From positions 4,774,001-4,838,000 of the forward strand of contig CADCXD010000001.1 of assembly GCA_902806575.1 (NCBI GenBank): DNA of 64,000 nucleotides, given 5' to 3'. The notes under the pieces were generated by a model. It was given only the letters and a program-made list of their open reading frames with translations, was not told the DNA's origin and made no database searches. Origin of the DNA: Jackrogersella multiformis (Eukaryota > Ascomycota > Sordariomycetes > Xylariales > Hypoxylaceae). A program made the translations under genes and the position numbers. Numbering within the stretch: position 1 is the stretch's first letter; each line of letters begins with the position of its first letter. Below are positions 15,164 through 25,902 of this stretch, piece after piece.

Positions 15164-15183
15164 TTAGTAACCCTGGAGCACTT

Positions 15184-16962
15184 TTAATCCTCATCCCAGT
15201 TGGGGTTGGGTCCTGGCGGCTTTGGTCCGCCGGCTTGCCTTGCCACGATGATCTGGTCTACCGATAGTACGGTACGTGCTGCTTCCGTTGCTAGCTTGAT
15301 AGCCCAGGCTTTGGGGACCATGAGGTCTAGGATGCCTTCTTCCTTGGCATCCAAAGTGCCAGTGCCGTCGTTGTTCTGTAGGAGATAAGATGTTAGCGAT
15401 GCGTTTCCGATGGGGGCAACAGGGTTGAGGAACTCACCTCGATATCAATACCTGTACTCCAGCCGTCCTTCTTGTTGTGTGCCGTGTACAGTCTGCTCAA
15501 CACCTCCGTAGCATCTAGGCCGGCACTCTCAGCTATGGTCCTCGGCACAACTTCGAATGCCTCGCCGTACTTTCGGATAGAGTACTGCGGCAAGCCTGGC
15601 GTCTTCTCAGCAATAGCCTGTATCCTTCCTACGAGTTGTAGCTCTGTAGCACCTGCACCGGGTACTAGCCGTGCGTCGCGGGTGATGGCCTTCACCACGT
15701 TAACACCGTCATCTACCGCTCGCTCGACATCGTCGAGATGGTTTTGAGTGGCACCTCGGAGGACGATGGTTGCTGTTCTCGTGACTTCGTCTTCTTGTCT
15801 GAACACTGTCACGCGATCTCCACCGATCTCGAGGGTCTCGACGACATCTACGGATCCCATCTCATCTGGCATAGGAGCACCTAATCTCGCAAGAGGAGTA
15901 GCGCCAACGACTCGGCATATCCGTCGCAACTCGAATTTGCTCAGAACCTTGATGACTAGGATGCCGTATCGGTTGAGGTAGTGCAGAGCAAGCTCTCCCA
16001 CGGTCGAACCAGCGACTACGACTCTCAACCCGACATCGTGTAGCTCCTTGATGGCGGTCTCCAGCTGCTCTTCCTCGCCCTTGGTGAAGTCCATCATCTC
16101 CTTAGCGTTGTGAAGTAGCACGGTGCCCTTGGTCTCGGTCTGGCTGATGTCGATAGAGCAAGAGAAGACGCCAACCTTGGCCTTCTTCGCCTTCTTGACG
16201 GAACCATTCGGTTCTTTAGGGAACACCATACCCTTGACTACCTTGCTCTGTTCTAGACTTCCGCCCATAATCTTAACTACTCGAATGTTGTCGACGTTGA
16301 AGTTAACGGGGTTCTTAGGGAGCACCGCTAGAACAGCCTCGGAAACAAGATTGGCGAGGATATCCTCGTTCCCGTTCTGCTTGCTAGCCACCACTGTCCG
16401 GATGGCCTTGCTCAGTTCTTCATGGTTTCTGATATCTTCTACCTTATCGACGACAAGGTTTTCTAGTTCTTCGAGAGCGAACGCTTGAGCGCGCTCGTAG
16501 CCTGTGACTATATCGGCGGTTTTCAGGCCCATTCGTAGCAGATCCTCGGCCTTTTTGAGAAGTTCTCCGGCTAGCACAATGACGAGGTTTGTAGCGTCGC
16601 CCATCTCAGCCTCCTGCTGCTGGCTTGCCATGACCAAAAGCTTGGCGGCAGGGTGAACGACATCGAGCTCTTTGAGGATAGTAGCGGCGTCGGAGGTGAG
16701 GATCATCTTCTGCAGGTGGTTGATGATGATCTTATTTCGGCCATAGGGACCTAGGGAAGTCTGGACCGTGGAAGATATGGCTCTACAGGCATCGATATTC
16801 CGTAGCACGGCGCCATCTTCTGAGTCGTAGCTATGATATTGTTAGGCATCCTCTCGTTCGATAGATCCTATGGTGGTGGTGGTGGTGGTGGGGGTAAACA
16901 TACGTATTGTAGCCTTGCTTAAACAGGTTAGCATTTGGCGCGTTTGGAATATTTAGAGACAT
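15184..16962 (-). CDS. CCT8: T-complex protein 1 subunit theta (CCT8)
   Basis: Theta subunit of the cytosolic chaperonin TRiC/CCT, which folds actin, tubulin and other proteins in an ATP-driven double ring. Exons, in transcript order, are 16904-16962, 15438-16830 and 15375 down to 15184, giving 547 aa, normal for the family. The first exon encodes MSLNIPNAPNANLFKQGYN, typical of CCT8 N-termini. Visible motifs are the nucleotide-binding TSLGPYGRNK (residues 44-53), GDATN (97-101, aspartate kept, second glycine of the usual GDGT replaced by Ala), and GAGATE in the C-terminal equatorial part. The protein ends in an acidic WDED tail. Introns are 73 and 62 bases with GT..AG ends. The first intron carries an (ACC)n run just after its donor. 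It is divergent from the NHP10-like gene, 753 bases between start codons. Identity is near certain; splice sites rest on reading-frame continuity. Confidence 0.95.
16870..16893. repeat. GGT trinucleotide run inside CCT8 intron 1
   Basis: TGG/GGT repeats followed by a G run lie inside the 73-base first CCT8 intron. On the sense strand this is an ACC/CCC tract close to the 5' splice site. Confidence 0.8.
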
Positions 16963-17137
16963 GTTTGATGGTTTTGGTTGGATAGATTCCCAACTCCTGA
17001 TAAACTTGAGAGAAGCTTTGTTGGAGAGGATTATGTCTGAAATAGTCGACGGTCTAAAGATTGGAAGAAGTTCTGGTGGGATATCTTCGAAGCTCTATCC
17101 ACTAGAAAAATATTAGTGGGGCCATCAAAAGCTGCAG

Positions 17138-17173
17138 TACCTCCTACCTAGGATACTACCTAGGTAGGAGGTA
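17138..17173. repeat. Perfect 15-bp hairpin in the CCT8/NHP10 promoter
   Basis: Left arm 17138-17152 (TACCTCCTACCTAGG) and right arm 17159-17173 (CCTAGGTAGGAGGTA) are exact reverse complements around the loop ATACTA. The right arm runs on into further GGAGGTA repeats. It belongs to the CCTAGGTA family found throughout the intergenic DNA. Confidence 0.85.
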
Positions 17174-17391
17174 GGAGGTAGGAGGTAGGTACCTAGGTAT
17201 CTGGGTAGTACGAAGTACGTAGGTACCTACAGTTTAGATAAATATGGATCTAACTACCTAAGGTTCAAATATTAATACCTCCTTACCTCTTTTAGGTTAG
17301 AATCCTGAGGCAATAGCCTTGGCCACGATTGCCTAGTACCATCGAAGATAGCCTTGCCGCAAGCCATAAAGCGGACCGCGAGGTTTAAAAT

Positions 17392-17398
17392 CCAATCA
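17392..17398 (+). promoter_or_regulatory. CCAAT-box candidate
   Basis: CCAATCA fits the binding site of the fungal HAP/CBC CCAAT complex and lies 324 bases before the NHP10 start. The 7-mer is expected several times by chance in 64 kb, so position is the only support. Confidence 0.3.
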
Positions 17399-17715
17399 GA
17401 ATGTGACGATATCAGCCTCGTTGCTTGTGCTACAATATATGGATGTAACTTAGATAATAACCTTAGAACCTTAGAAAGTAGTTAATTCACTGCGCGTGTC
17501 TCTCTGCTGACTTGCTTTTTATTTCATCACCAACATCATCACCGCCTAATGATTGTTAGATAAACACACAACACCGGCCCATTCTTTTGTGCCTTTCTAT
17601 AGTGAACTATCTTTAATCTTCAAATTCACCATTTCATTCCTCATAAATCTCTTGCCTACACCACAGCAGCAGCAGCATAAAGCGCGACTGATTGCAGTCG
17701 CACTCCTTGGTGAAT

Positions 17716-19274
17716 ATGGCACCTCAAAATTGTAAGTAGAGCTTTCCTTGTTATAAACTCCATGGAATCAATAGAAATACCTTTGATTCAGTTCCGCGGT
17801 GGGGTACGAATCACGGGATGGCCTACCTGGGGTCGCTCGTCGCCGACCTAGGTTGGTAGCTCTATGTCATTATGCTTGTCCGCCGCGTCTCCTAGAAACT
17901 CGAACATACCACATATCACCATCTTTCCATATTTTCCCAACATCCATTAGGTAGTTGAACACAACAAAAATATGAGAAATGGATAGACCGCCTCTATCCC
18001 CATGGTCCTCACGAGGGGACCCTTCGTTCAGTCCTCTTTGGCATCTTCCTCAGTCCACCTGGGACGATGATTCTGGTTACAGCACCGAGACAACCATAAC
18101 TGAATCGGATCCTAGTGATCTTGAACCTAGCACGGAAGAAATTGAAGGGGTTGAAGAAGCTGAAGAATCTGAGGAATCTGAAGAATCTGAGGGATCCGAA
18201 GAATATGAAGAATTCGAAGAATATGAAGAAGCGGGTGGTGGTGATGATGGTTGGAATAGCGTATCGCATGATTATCAGAAGAGCGAGCTAACCATGATAT
18301 CTTCGCAGCGAACCCACCGTCTCTCCCACCCACTGTCGAGGAAGCTTACCGTCGTAAGTGTATCCAACTGAAGGAGCGCACCAAGGAGATCGAAGAAGAG
18401 AGCAAGGCCTACCAGTTGCGCCTGAGCCGACTCCAGCGACAGATCCAGAAGATGCGACTCGAGCGCGCGTTCCTCTTGGAACAGGTTGCTAAGCGCACAA
18501 GCACCAATGTCGAGGACTCCGAGGGTAGCCCAAGCCCCCCTCCCACCGTATGTATTACCATCCTACTCACTTTTTTGGAAACTCTTCGTTGATCTTAGGT
18601 TTCTAACCTCGTAGCAGCCCAAAGACAAGCCGCTACGAACCAAGCGTGGGCATAGGAAGCCCTCTCTACTACCTGTCTCCGAGCCCGGCACCGGCCCCAG
18701 CGCCACCTTTATCAGCCAGAACCTAAACACCCTCTCGCCTAGCTCCGACGCCTTCTCGCACTCGCAGCTCGATTCGCAGAAGGACCACAGCCGTGGCGGC
18801 ACCAACGGAATCGCCAAGCGACCTAAGCGACCTAGCAACGCATTCGAGATCTACTGCAACGACACGCGACCCATCCTCCAAGCCCAGCACAAGGACAAGA
18901 TCGCGGCGGGCGAGTTCCGCCTCGAGGAGGAGCTAGCGCGCGGCTGGAAGGACCTCCCCGAGAAGGAGAAAGAGGAGTTCCAGGTTCGCTACGAGCAGGA
19001 GCTGGTCCAGTATAAGGAAGCTGTCGAGGAGTACAAGCGCGGTACCAAGGACGCCGGTCGCGAGCGCTCGCGCGGCAGAGACAGCCACGCCGGCGGCAGT
19101 CGAGCTAGCCGCGGCGGAGCGGGAGCACGCTCGGCTCGCTTCGAGGAGGCTCAGGACGACGACGGCGACGACGATCAAGACGTGGAGATGGCGGAGGCCG
19201 GCGACGAGCCCGTGGGCGACCAAGACACGGATCCCGAGACCGAGGTCGACGAGAACGATGGCGTAGTCGATTAG
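17716..19274 (+). CDS. NHP10: HMG-box protein, NHP10-like INO80 complex subunit
   Basis: Likely the Nhp10-type subunit of the INO80 chromatin remodeller, a nuclear DNA-binding protein. Exons 17716-17731, 18309-18547 and 18615-19274 give 304 aa; the last acceptor could be three bases later (CAG at 18615-18617), removing one Gln. Residues about 14-70 (EEAYRRKCIQLKERTKEIEE and onward) are charged and suited to a coiled coil. A basic linker has TKRGHRK. The HMG box (about 152-225) opens with KRPKRPSNAFEIYC and keeps the conserved W-K-D-L-P. The tail is Arg/Gly-rich, then very acidic. The tiny first exon encodes only MAPQN plus one base, so the start depends on the long 577-base first intron being real; the joined N-terminus MAPQNSNPPSLPPTVEEAY resembles fungal orthologues as I remember them. 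Exon 3 is GC-rich. Confidence 0.8.
17732..18308 (+). other. 577-base first intron of NHP10 with an acidic open frame
   Basis: Donor GTAAGT and acceptor TTCGCAG bound an intron several times longer than the others in this window. It contains an ATG-started frame from 17979 that crosses the acceptor and stops at 18371, in a frame different from exon 2. Its middle (about 18130-18240) is a Glu-rich repeat (EEAEESEESEESEGSEEYEE) encoded by an imperfect GAAGAATCTGAG-type repeat. It may be noncoding repeat, an alternative 5' exon or an upstream frame. Confidence 0.55.
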
Positions 19275-20464
19275 GAGGGCTATGTTTGGCCACTCCGCGT
19301 GTGCTTATGGCCCCGGAAGCGAGTTTTAGACGACGAGTCCGAAGCTAGCACCAACACTACTAATACTACCAGCACCCACACCTCTAAACTTGTACTAAGA
19401 CCCCGGAGACGATCGAGGGACGAGTCCCCCCCTCTCTTACCCATACCCACAACCACCGACTCACCAACGCAAGGAACCCGGATCAGGAAAAGGAAAAAGT
19501 GCACGTAATTCTCCCGACCGAGGCTCACGAACTCGGAGGGAGGCACGACCGGAGTTGATGTTTCTTTTCCCTTTTTTTTCTTCCCTCCACGAGCACCGAA
19601 AATAGCAGGCGTTACGGCACGGTCGAGGGACTTGTTGTGTTTTTGCATTTACATTTCTTTCCTCCCCTTTTTTTGTTGTTGCGGTGGTGGTATGCGTAAT
19701 GTACATTAGGCCCCGTTAGCAGGCGGCGTAGCCAGCCAGCAGGCTACGGACGGACGGACGGATGGATGATGGATGGCAGGTAATCAGACAGTCGGAGAGG
19801 AGAGGAGAGCCTCGTTGAGGACTGCGTCGAGGGGGGCGGCGAGAGTGATGCTGCTGAACTGATATGGATAAATACGAGAAATTTCTACGGACTCTGGTGT
19901 GTGGTTTGTGGTTTGTGATACACATACATGCATGCCTTCTTCGTCGTAGCTTGTAGCTTGTAGCTCGTAGCTCCTGACTCTTAGAGGCGCGAAGGTAAGT
20001 ATATACCTAGTCTACCTAGTCTAGGCATGATGTATATATATCTAACCCGCGAAGAAACCGCCGATACTAAGGACGATATAAATATTGGTATTGATGCTAA
20101 CGCTGGCGCTCAAACTGCACATACAGATACAGATACAGATAGATACAGACATAGAATTAACGGCACCTCGGATATAGAACCGATTCACATCACCACCATC
20201 TCGTCTATCTCACCTCATCTTATCTCTTCCCGTCCCGCACCCGTACCCGTACCCAAAACACCGAAAGCTGCGCTGCGCTGCGAGGAAGAGTGTTACTTAG
20301 TAATAATGCTATGCTATCTAACAACCAACCAACAAATCAATGCGCGCCGAACACCGCCCGTTACATTTTTATTTTTATTTTTCCTGCAGAAGTAGATCCG
20401 CCTGTCTAGGTTGCGTTGGCGGCGACGCCGTGGGTATGTATATCCGTAGTAAGGGTTAGGTTGG
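19275..20464. other. Convergent spacer NHP10 / DUF155 gene
   Basis: About 1.2 kb between two converging genes. It holds their 3' UTRs, a short ATACAG repeat at 20121-20148, TAGCTTG/TAGCTCG repeats near 19,950 and spurious short frames. No gene seen. Confidence 0.6.
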
Positions 20465-22313
20465 TTAGTCCACGCCCGCGTACAGGTCGACGACGATGTT
20501 GACTGCGGCGACTAGGATCTCCGCGGCGATGAGCACGATGACTGGGGTTCGTTAGTTAGCTGGCTGGTCTGCTGTCTGCGATTCCACCTCGTAGACGACT
20601 TCCCGTTTCCGTATGCGGAAAGGGGCAAGTAAACAAGTAGGGTTGAGAACTTACCGATCCACTCCAGCTTCTCGCCGTGCCCGTGGCTCAGCTGGTCCTT
20701 CAGCACGGCGAGCAGGTCGGCGATGACGTCGAGGCGCTCGGTCAGCAGGCCGACGCGCTGGTCCATCTCGAGGTAGCTCCGGACGGCCTGGTAGACGGGC
20801 TCGAGGTGGGGCTCGACCCAGAAGAGCTCGGGGGTGTCGAGGACGCTGCCGTTGAGGTGGATGCTGATGCGGAGGATGAACAGCTCGCCGATCTGCATGT
20901 TGATCTGCGAGCGCGTGAGCGCGATCTTGCCGGTCAGGGCTATCTGCGTCGGGATCTCCTTGCACGTGTCGATGGTCGAGGCGATGAGCTCTTCGAAGAG
21001 GGAGGTCTGGGTCTGTGTTAGCAAAGGGGTCTAGCAAAGTGGTGTATGTCCATCTCATGGGAGGAGACCTAAGTTCGTACCTTGACGCTTTGCGCAAGCG
21101 CGTGCGATATAGCTAGTTTCGTCATATAATTACCCTTGTCCCGCAGCGTGATGAAGTCGTTGTAGATCCGCGGCTGGTACTCGTTGGTGTAATAGAAATT
21201 GAAGCATTCCGTCTCCACGTCGTCCGGATCTAGCTTCTCGAGCTCGAACTTTGCGATGTCCTTTAGGAACCGCTGCTCTTGTATCAGTGTCATCCCCCAT
21301 ATTACAACGACGCCGTAGTCGAACAGGAACACCTCGGGCGTGTGGACCTGGGTATCGAAATCGACGTCTTGCGGCCGGTGCTCCGAGTGCGAATGCGAAT
21401 GCTCATCGTGCACGGCGCTCTCGTCCTCTGGCCGTGATGGGTAGGAGAGATTGTTGTGCATGTCTCGACCATTGTTGAATGCTTGATCAGCATCCGACGT
21501 CCCGTCCTGCTGCTGCTCGTGTAAGTTTTCCAGGTTTTCCCTCCTATAGGTTTCCGAGTGCTCGTCGAATTCGCCTGTCGAGTGCCTTCTTTCGTACGTT
21601 TGAATCGGTCTTGCTCGTGTCTCTTCTACCACCTCAGCTCGGTCTGCCGACTTGCCGGTGTAGTTGTACGGCGAATATATGCACTCATCGATCAGTTTCG
21701 GATTTGCTCCCCGGATCTTGCCCCTTCCCTTCAGAAAGCGCATCAATCCGTCCATCTGGTACTTGTTGGCGGTACAATAGGCGGTGACCCTCGGAAGCCT
21801 GTCCCGATCTGCTTTGCCTAACCGCGCGGCATCCCGCCTCGCCGTAGGGTCTTTTATGCGCGTGTATTGGGAATATACGTCCCTGCCGCTCTCCTCGTCC
21901 GGTTCTTCCTCGTCCAGCTCGGGATTCGGTAGCAGCTTCAGCTTCTGTGCGGTCTTGGAACTTCGCTGAGGGCCGATCTTTGGCACGGGGCCGATCGCCG
22001 GCGGCAGAGTAAAGACGGAGCCATGGCTGTTGCGTCGACGTAGGCGGTTGTTCAGTGCCGAGAGCATAGGGGGCGGCCCAACGGAGCTACTCCCCGAAGC
22101 GATGGAACTCGACGTACGTCCATGTTCGAGAGTGTTTGTAGTACTAGGAGATGAGCTCAAAGAAGTAGGATCGGGATCGATAGTTCTTGATACGGGGTTG
22201 GGGTTGAAGGTTACGTTGCGGGCGCTTCTTGGACGGTCTGTATCTCGCCGTAGGAGAGGAGTTCGTTCAGAGTTGGGGCTATAGCTTGTTGAAGCTCTTG
22301 GTGGCTCGGCCAT
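20465..22313 (-). CDS. DUF155 (RMD1/Sif2-Sif3 family) membrane protein
   Basis: Member of the DUF155 family that includes yeast Rmd1 and Rmd8 and fission yeast Sif2/Sif3; the biochemical role is unsettled. Exons 21081-22313, 20655-21012 and 20465-20541 give 555 aa. The first ~150 residues are Ser/Pro-rich and probably disordered, with a TPLLRR motif near the start. The conserved domain begins about RVTAYCTANKYQMDGLMRFL and continues with FLFDYGVVVIWGM and the helical region after FYYTNEYQPRIYNDF. A hydrophobic C-terminal segment (WIVIVLIAAEILVAAVNIVV) is a likely membrane anchor and is completed only by splicing the short last exon. Introns are 68 and 113 bases. Exon 2 is strikingly GC-rich compared with exon 1. 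Which paralogue it is cannot be decided here. Confidence 0.9.
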
Positions 22314-23302
22314 TGCGGCACCTAGCTACTACTAATAGGATACCTACCTAGGTAGGTAGGTATAGCTTGAAAGGTATAAGAGCTGGCTTGACCTGCCCTT
22401 ATATAACCTTTGGCGTGTGACGATGGCTCTCCTTGTGTCGTGTGTTATTGTGTGGCCATATGAGAAAAGTGGAAGCTCCCTATGTCGATTAGACGTGCAG
22501 GACGTATTATAGAATCGGTAATGGTTCTTGAATTGTAGAGACGTTGTAGAGACGACTTCTCAAAGAGCTAATCAGAGATACGTGTGAATTGAAATAAGTT
22601 TATAGCGATATCCCTAACTTTAGGTAGTATAGTCTTCAGGGCTCTCATTGGATTTTGAAAGTCTTGAGTTTAACAATTTAACAACCTTGCAGACTAAGAA
22701 ATTCTAAAGACTTAATTATTTCCAAGGTTGGAGCTAAGCTAGGTATTATTTAGCTCGGCCTTATGACGTTTGACTAATTGGCCAATGCTCAAAGAAAAAA
22801 AATGGTGAAAGAAGCCTAACCTGGCTTGTACATAGACATTAATCCCTGCACTTTTTGCGGGGAAGCTTCGTGGTTAGTATTTACGTGTAGATTACCATAT
22901 ATAAGATGCTGAATAAATACATCAAAGAACATGTTACTTATTATGAATACAGGTACCTACCTACATACTTTAACCTGGATCCCTCTCTTACGCAAATAGC
23001 TACACCCGTCCACCTTCCTAGGTATTATTACCAACCAACCTCGATGCCGTACCTGCTTCGGGAGGTGTTTCCTTGACTCCCCTACACCAGCTCCTTTTTA
23101 TACCTAGGTACATTAGGTAGGTACCTATGCATGGACATGTAGGTACTTCTGTATATTAACTCCCGTCATTCCCTGATTAATAAGGCTCACCATTGGAATA
23201 ACCCATGGAATACCTAGGTAACTTAATTCATGCCCATCACCTATTTCGAGAATTGTTTACATAATCAAGATCCTGCATGCAATAAGCATCAAAAAGAAAC
23301 TT
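22314..23302. other. Spacer between DUF155 gene and oxidoreductase gene
   Basis: Both flanking genes are on the minus strand, so this holds the DUF155 promoter and the 3' end of the oxidoreductase. CCTAGGTA palindromes occur at about 22,340, 23,104 and 23,211. CCAAT-like sequences occur near 22,640-22,785. Nothing coding. Confidence 0.6.
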
Positions 23303-24737
23303 TCATGCGTCGACAATTTTCGTCTCCATTTTGAAGCCGGCGTTGTCTAGGCGATCGATATAACCATGGCCGAGGCATGCGGGAGTGTAAACACCTCCTT
23401 CGAGGTGGAGGTCATCTTGCAACATCGTCAAGGCTGCCTGGCTTACAAACACCGCAGTTACTACAGGATTTGTTAGCTGTAAAACGTTTAGGCGTCTAGA
23501 AATCGGGTGCTTACAATAATACATGCCCCCGCTATACTCAGCCTTGCATATCGCTTGCTTGCGGACCTCTGGACGAGTATCTGGTGTTGCGACTCCCTGG
23601 AGCTGCATATATTCCTTTGCCTGCGCATCCTTGGTCGGTCCCTCGCCCGGCTGGGAAACGAACTTGCCCATCATCCTTCGGAATGGTGGGCAGAAGATAA
23701 GCATTAGACCGCCGAACATGATTCCATAATGCATCGCCATGCCTCGCAAATAGCTTTTGGCTTTTGTGTATTCCCGGAATGTGAAGTTTGGTCCGTAGAA
23801 GTTCTTCTGCAACGACTTGTCTTGCTTAAACAGGCCCCAGCTACGTTGTACAACTGCCGTATTCGTCCCCGCGGTTATGCATGTCGACAGGAGGCCGAGT
23901 TTAGGTATGGAGTATAAGCCTGTCAATTTTGAAAACAAGGAGCGCTTGGGTGCTGCTTTCGGGTTCGGAACGGGAGATAGCGCATATGGCTTGTGAGATT
24001 TGGCAACCTCCGCGTAGGGGAAGAAGTCGAAGAGCCCAAGTACTGTTTGCAAAGTACCCCCTGATGGCGCACCGCTATATACCGTGTTAATTTCCCGGTT
24101 GATCACTCGGAGATGGGACTTACCGCATCTCATGCACCGAAACTACAACATCGCCGACTGGAGCTGACAACTCGGACCGGATGAGCGATGCCATGGAGAG
24201 AGCCATAAGGTCCGACGGTACTGACTCGATGCCGGATTGGGGAAATAGGCAAGCCCCCGTGGCCTTCGCAGATGCTTCATATTTTGCAATCATAGCCATG
24301 TGCCAAACAGCCTCACCAGTGACGTCGAAGTAGTGAGTACCGGCTTCTGCACAGGCCTTGAAAGCATACTCTCCGTATTTAGCATACGGCCCGACAGTGG
24401 TGATAAGCACGAAGGTCTTCTTAGCCAAGGCTGCAAGGTCTGTATAGCTGAGATTGCATATCTCTATTTTCGGTGGCTTACGGTCTGGATTGAGGGTTTT
24501 GCATTGTCTGATGACATCCTGCAGCTTTTCTGAAGACCGACCAGCTATTGCCCACTTCAAATCCGTCGGGAAGTGAGTCGTGATGTGCTCCGCACACAAT
24601 GTTCCAGTGTAGCCTGATATAGTTGTCAGCTGTTGAACACACTAAACCCTTTCAACAAGTAACTAGACCAATGGTGGTTTACCAGTTGCACCAAATACCA
24701 CCAGGTCATACTGGCGAGAGTGTTTCTTGAACGACAT
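23303..24737 (-). CDS. Saccharopine-dehydrogenase-like oxidoreductase
   Basis: Belongs to the SCCPDH-like family of NAD(P)-binding proteins also annotated as trans-acting enoyl reductases; the substrate cannot be told from sequence. Exons 24683-24737, 24124-24613 and 23303-24074 give 438 aa. The Rossmann motif FGATGYTG (residues 15-22) is assembled across the first intron, which strongly supports that splice. Other family wording includes the second-strand WAIAGRS, TTVGPYAKYGE, THYFDVTGE and GIESVPSDLM. The second intron (49 bases, GTAAGT..TATAG) is needed to pass from HEMR to GAPSGGTL; without it the frame stops. A hydrophobic stretch near GIMFGGLMLIF may contact a membrane. The C-terminus is intact (GFKMETKIVDA). 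It is divergent from RPL43. Confidence 0.87.
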
Positions 24738-25436
24738 TATAGGCTCGGCCTCGAAGATTATCTGATGAAATTGCCCTGGCCGACTACCTAGGTAGATAGA
24801 TGCAAGGTAATGTAGAGCAAGGCGAGTATAATAGGTTACCTAGGTAAGTATAGTATATGTAGATGGAACCTAGGATTATTGGCTTGAGCTGATATAAGAT
24901 ACTCTTTCCTGCTTGAACTGAACACTTTGTATACTTTCACTAGAGACTTGAGAGATGACAAAGATGCAGCGAGCCTTCTCTATTAGGGTTATTATATACA
25001 AGACAAAAGACACAAGACACAAGACACCTGCTGCAAATTTGAACCACGGCGGCTCGGGGCGTTTGATATCCCCTTCTCCATTTCCGCATCGCCGCAGCCA
25101 AACTAGGATGCATACAGGAGGCTTTGAATTCGGTACTATGTAATGGCGGAGCGCAGCTCTAGCTATGAAAGGAATCAAGGCCGTACATGCCTCGGCTCGA
25201 CATCTCTAAAAGAATGAGAACTCCGGTGTTTCGTGAATATCAATCCGGTAGAGAGCGCCGTAAGGTCTCGGGTTGCAGCCCGAAACGGTTTAGCCTATAC
25301 GGTGATCTTCACCGGGATCTTCTCTGGCACTTCTTCACCACTGCGTTGACAGATAAGCCAATGAAGCTAAGGAATCTTGGTCCGTGATTAGTCGAATCGG
25401 GGCATTTCCTGAAGATCCTAGCATGCATCGTTAATC

Positions 25437-25443
25437 TGATTGG
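25437..25443 (-). promoter_or_regulatory. CCAAT-box candidate
   Basis: CCAATCA on the minus strand, 460 bases before RPL43 and 694 before the oxidoreductase start. It could be chance. Confidence 0.25.
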
Positions 25444-25770
25444 ACTAATTGAACTACATAGGTACCTCATTGGAAAAAACGATGTATGATTAGTCATTCA
25501 AGGTCACATGACCAAATGACCGATTCATCCGTTCTTCCCCTCTTTATCTTTTGTTACCTACCTACATATGTAGTGTAGGTAGGTATGTAGGTACTTGATT
25601 GATTACCTAACACCACGGTTGTACCTATGTACTTAAGCTACTATCGAGTGTGGTCCGAGCGTGAATTCGGCTCGCTTAGCCCTAGGCAAGAACCACTGGC
25701 ACCACCAGCTTTTTTTACTTTTCGCGTAAAATCGAAATTGTTAGCCTAGCGCCCACTCCCAGCATCCAAC

Positions 25771-25809
25771 CTTGAATCTTGAATCTTGAATCTTGAATCT
25801 TGAATTCTT
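25771..25809. repeat. CTTGAAT tandem repeat before RPL43
   Basis: The 7-base unit CTTGAAT is repeated five times head to tail, followed by a sixth imperfect CTTG. It ends about 95 bases before the RPL43 start codon, so it lies in the core promoter or 5' leader. Confidence 0.85.
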
Positions 25810-25902
25810 GATTGCGGAAACTTTTTCGACTACAACCAAAAACACGCAACCCTTCCGTCGTCATCTACACTTTACGAACGAACCTCAAAAACCTCAGACA
25901 AG

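Larger units (their letters stand above)
6374..15183. other. Gene-free stretch between AT-rich block and CCT8
   Basis: About 8.8 kb of ordinary base composition without a recognisable gene. All open frames are short (the longest, 12458-12859 minus, is 133 codons of unfamiliar sequence). The part up to about 8.4 kb lacks the CCTAGGTA palindromes seen everywhere else, whereas from about 9.2 kb they are frequent (for example 9600-9660, 11130-11160). The remainder holds short tetranucleotide runs, such as GTAT repeats near 11,775. It may be old transposon debris or a gene-poor flank of the AT-rich block; I see nothing coding. Confidence 0.6.
16963..17715. promoter_or_regulatory. Divergent promoter region CCT8 / NHP10
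   Basis: The 753-base spacer between two divergent start codons must hold both promoters. It contains a strong CCTAGGTA-type hairpin (17138-17173), further GTAGGAG and TACCTAGGTA repeats to about 17,230, and a CCAATCAGA sequence at 17392. No clear TATA box was found. Confidence 0.6.
24738..25902. promoter_or_regulatory. Divergent promoter region oxidoreductase / RPL43
   Basis: 1.17 kb between divergent starts. It holds CCTAGGTA/GGTAGGTA palindromes (24,788; 24,840; 25,557-25,590), an inverted CCAATCA at 25437-25443, a T-rich stretch near 25,710 and a CTTGAAT tandem repeat just before RPL43. Short frames here look spurious. Confidence 0.6.

Noticed and set aside
15472..16488. Plus-strand frames of 77-121 codons
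   Set aside because: All are antisense to CCT8 exon 2.
20651..21097. 148-codon Arg/Pro-rich frame
   Set aside because: It is another frame of the GC-rich DUF155 exon 2; low-complexity Arg/Pro/Asp composition is typical of such shadows.
23460..23520. A third intron in the oxidoreductase gene (GTAAGC..TACAG)
   Set aside because: It would be only 38 bases and would break the reading frame; the uninterrupted frame continues into a normal C-terminus.
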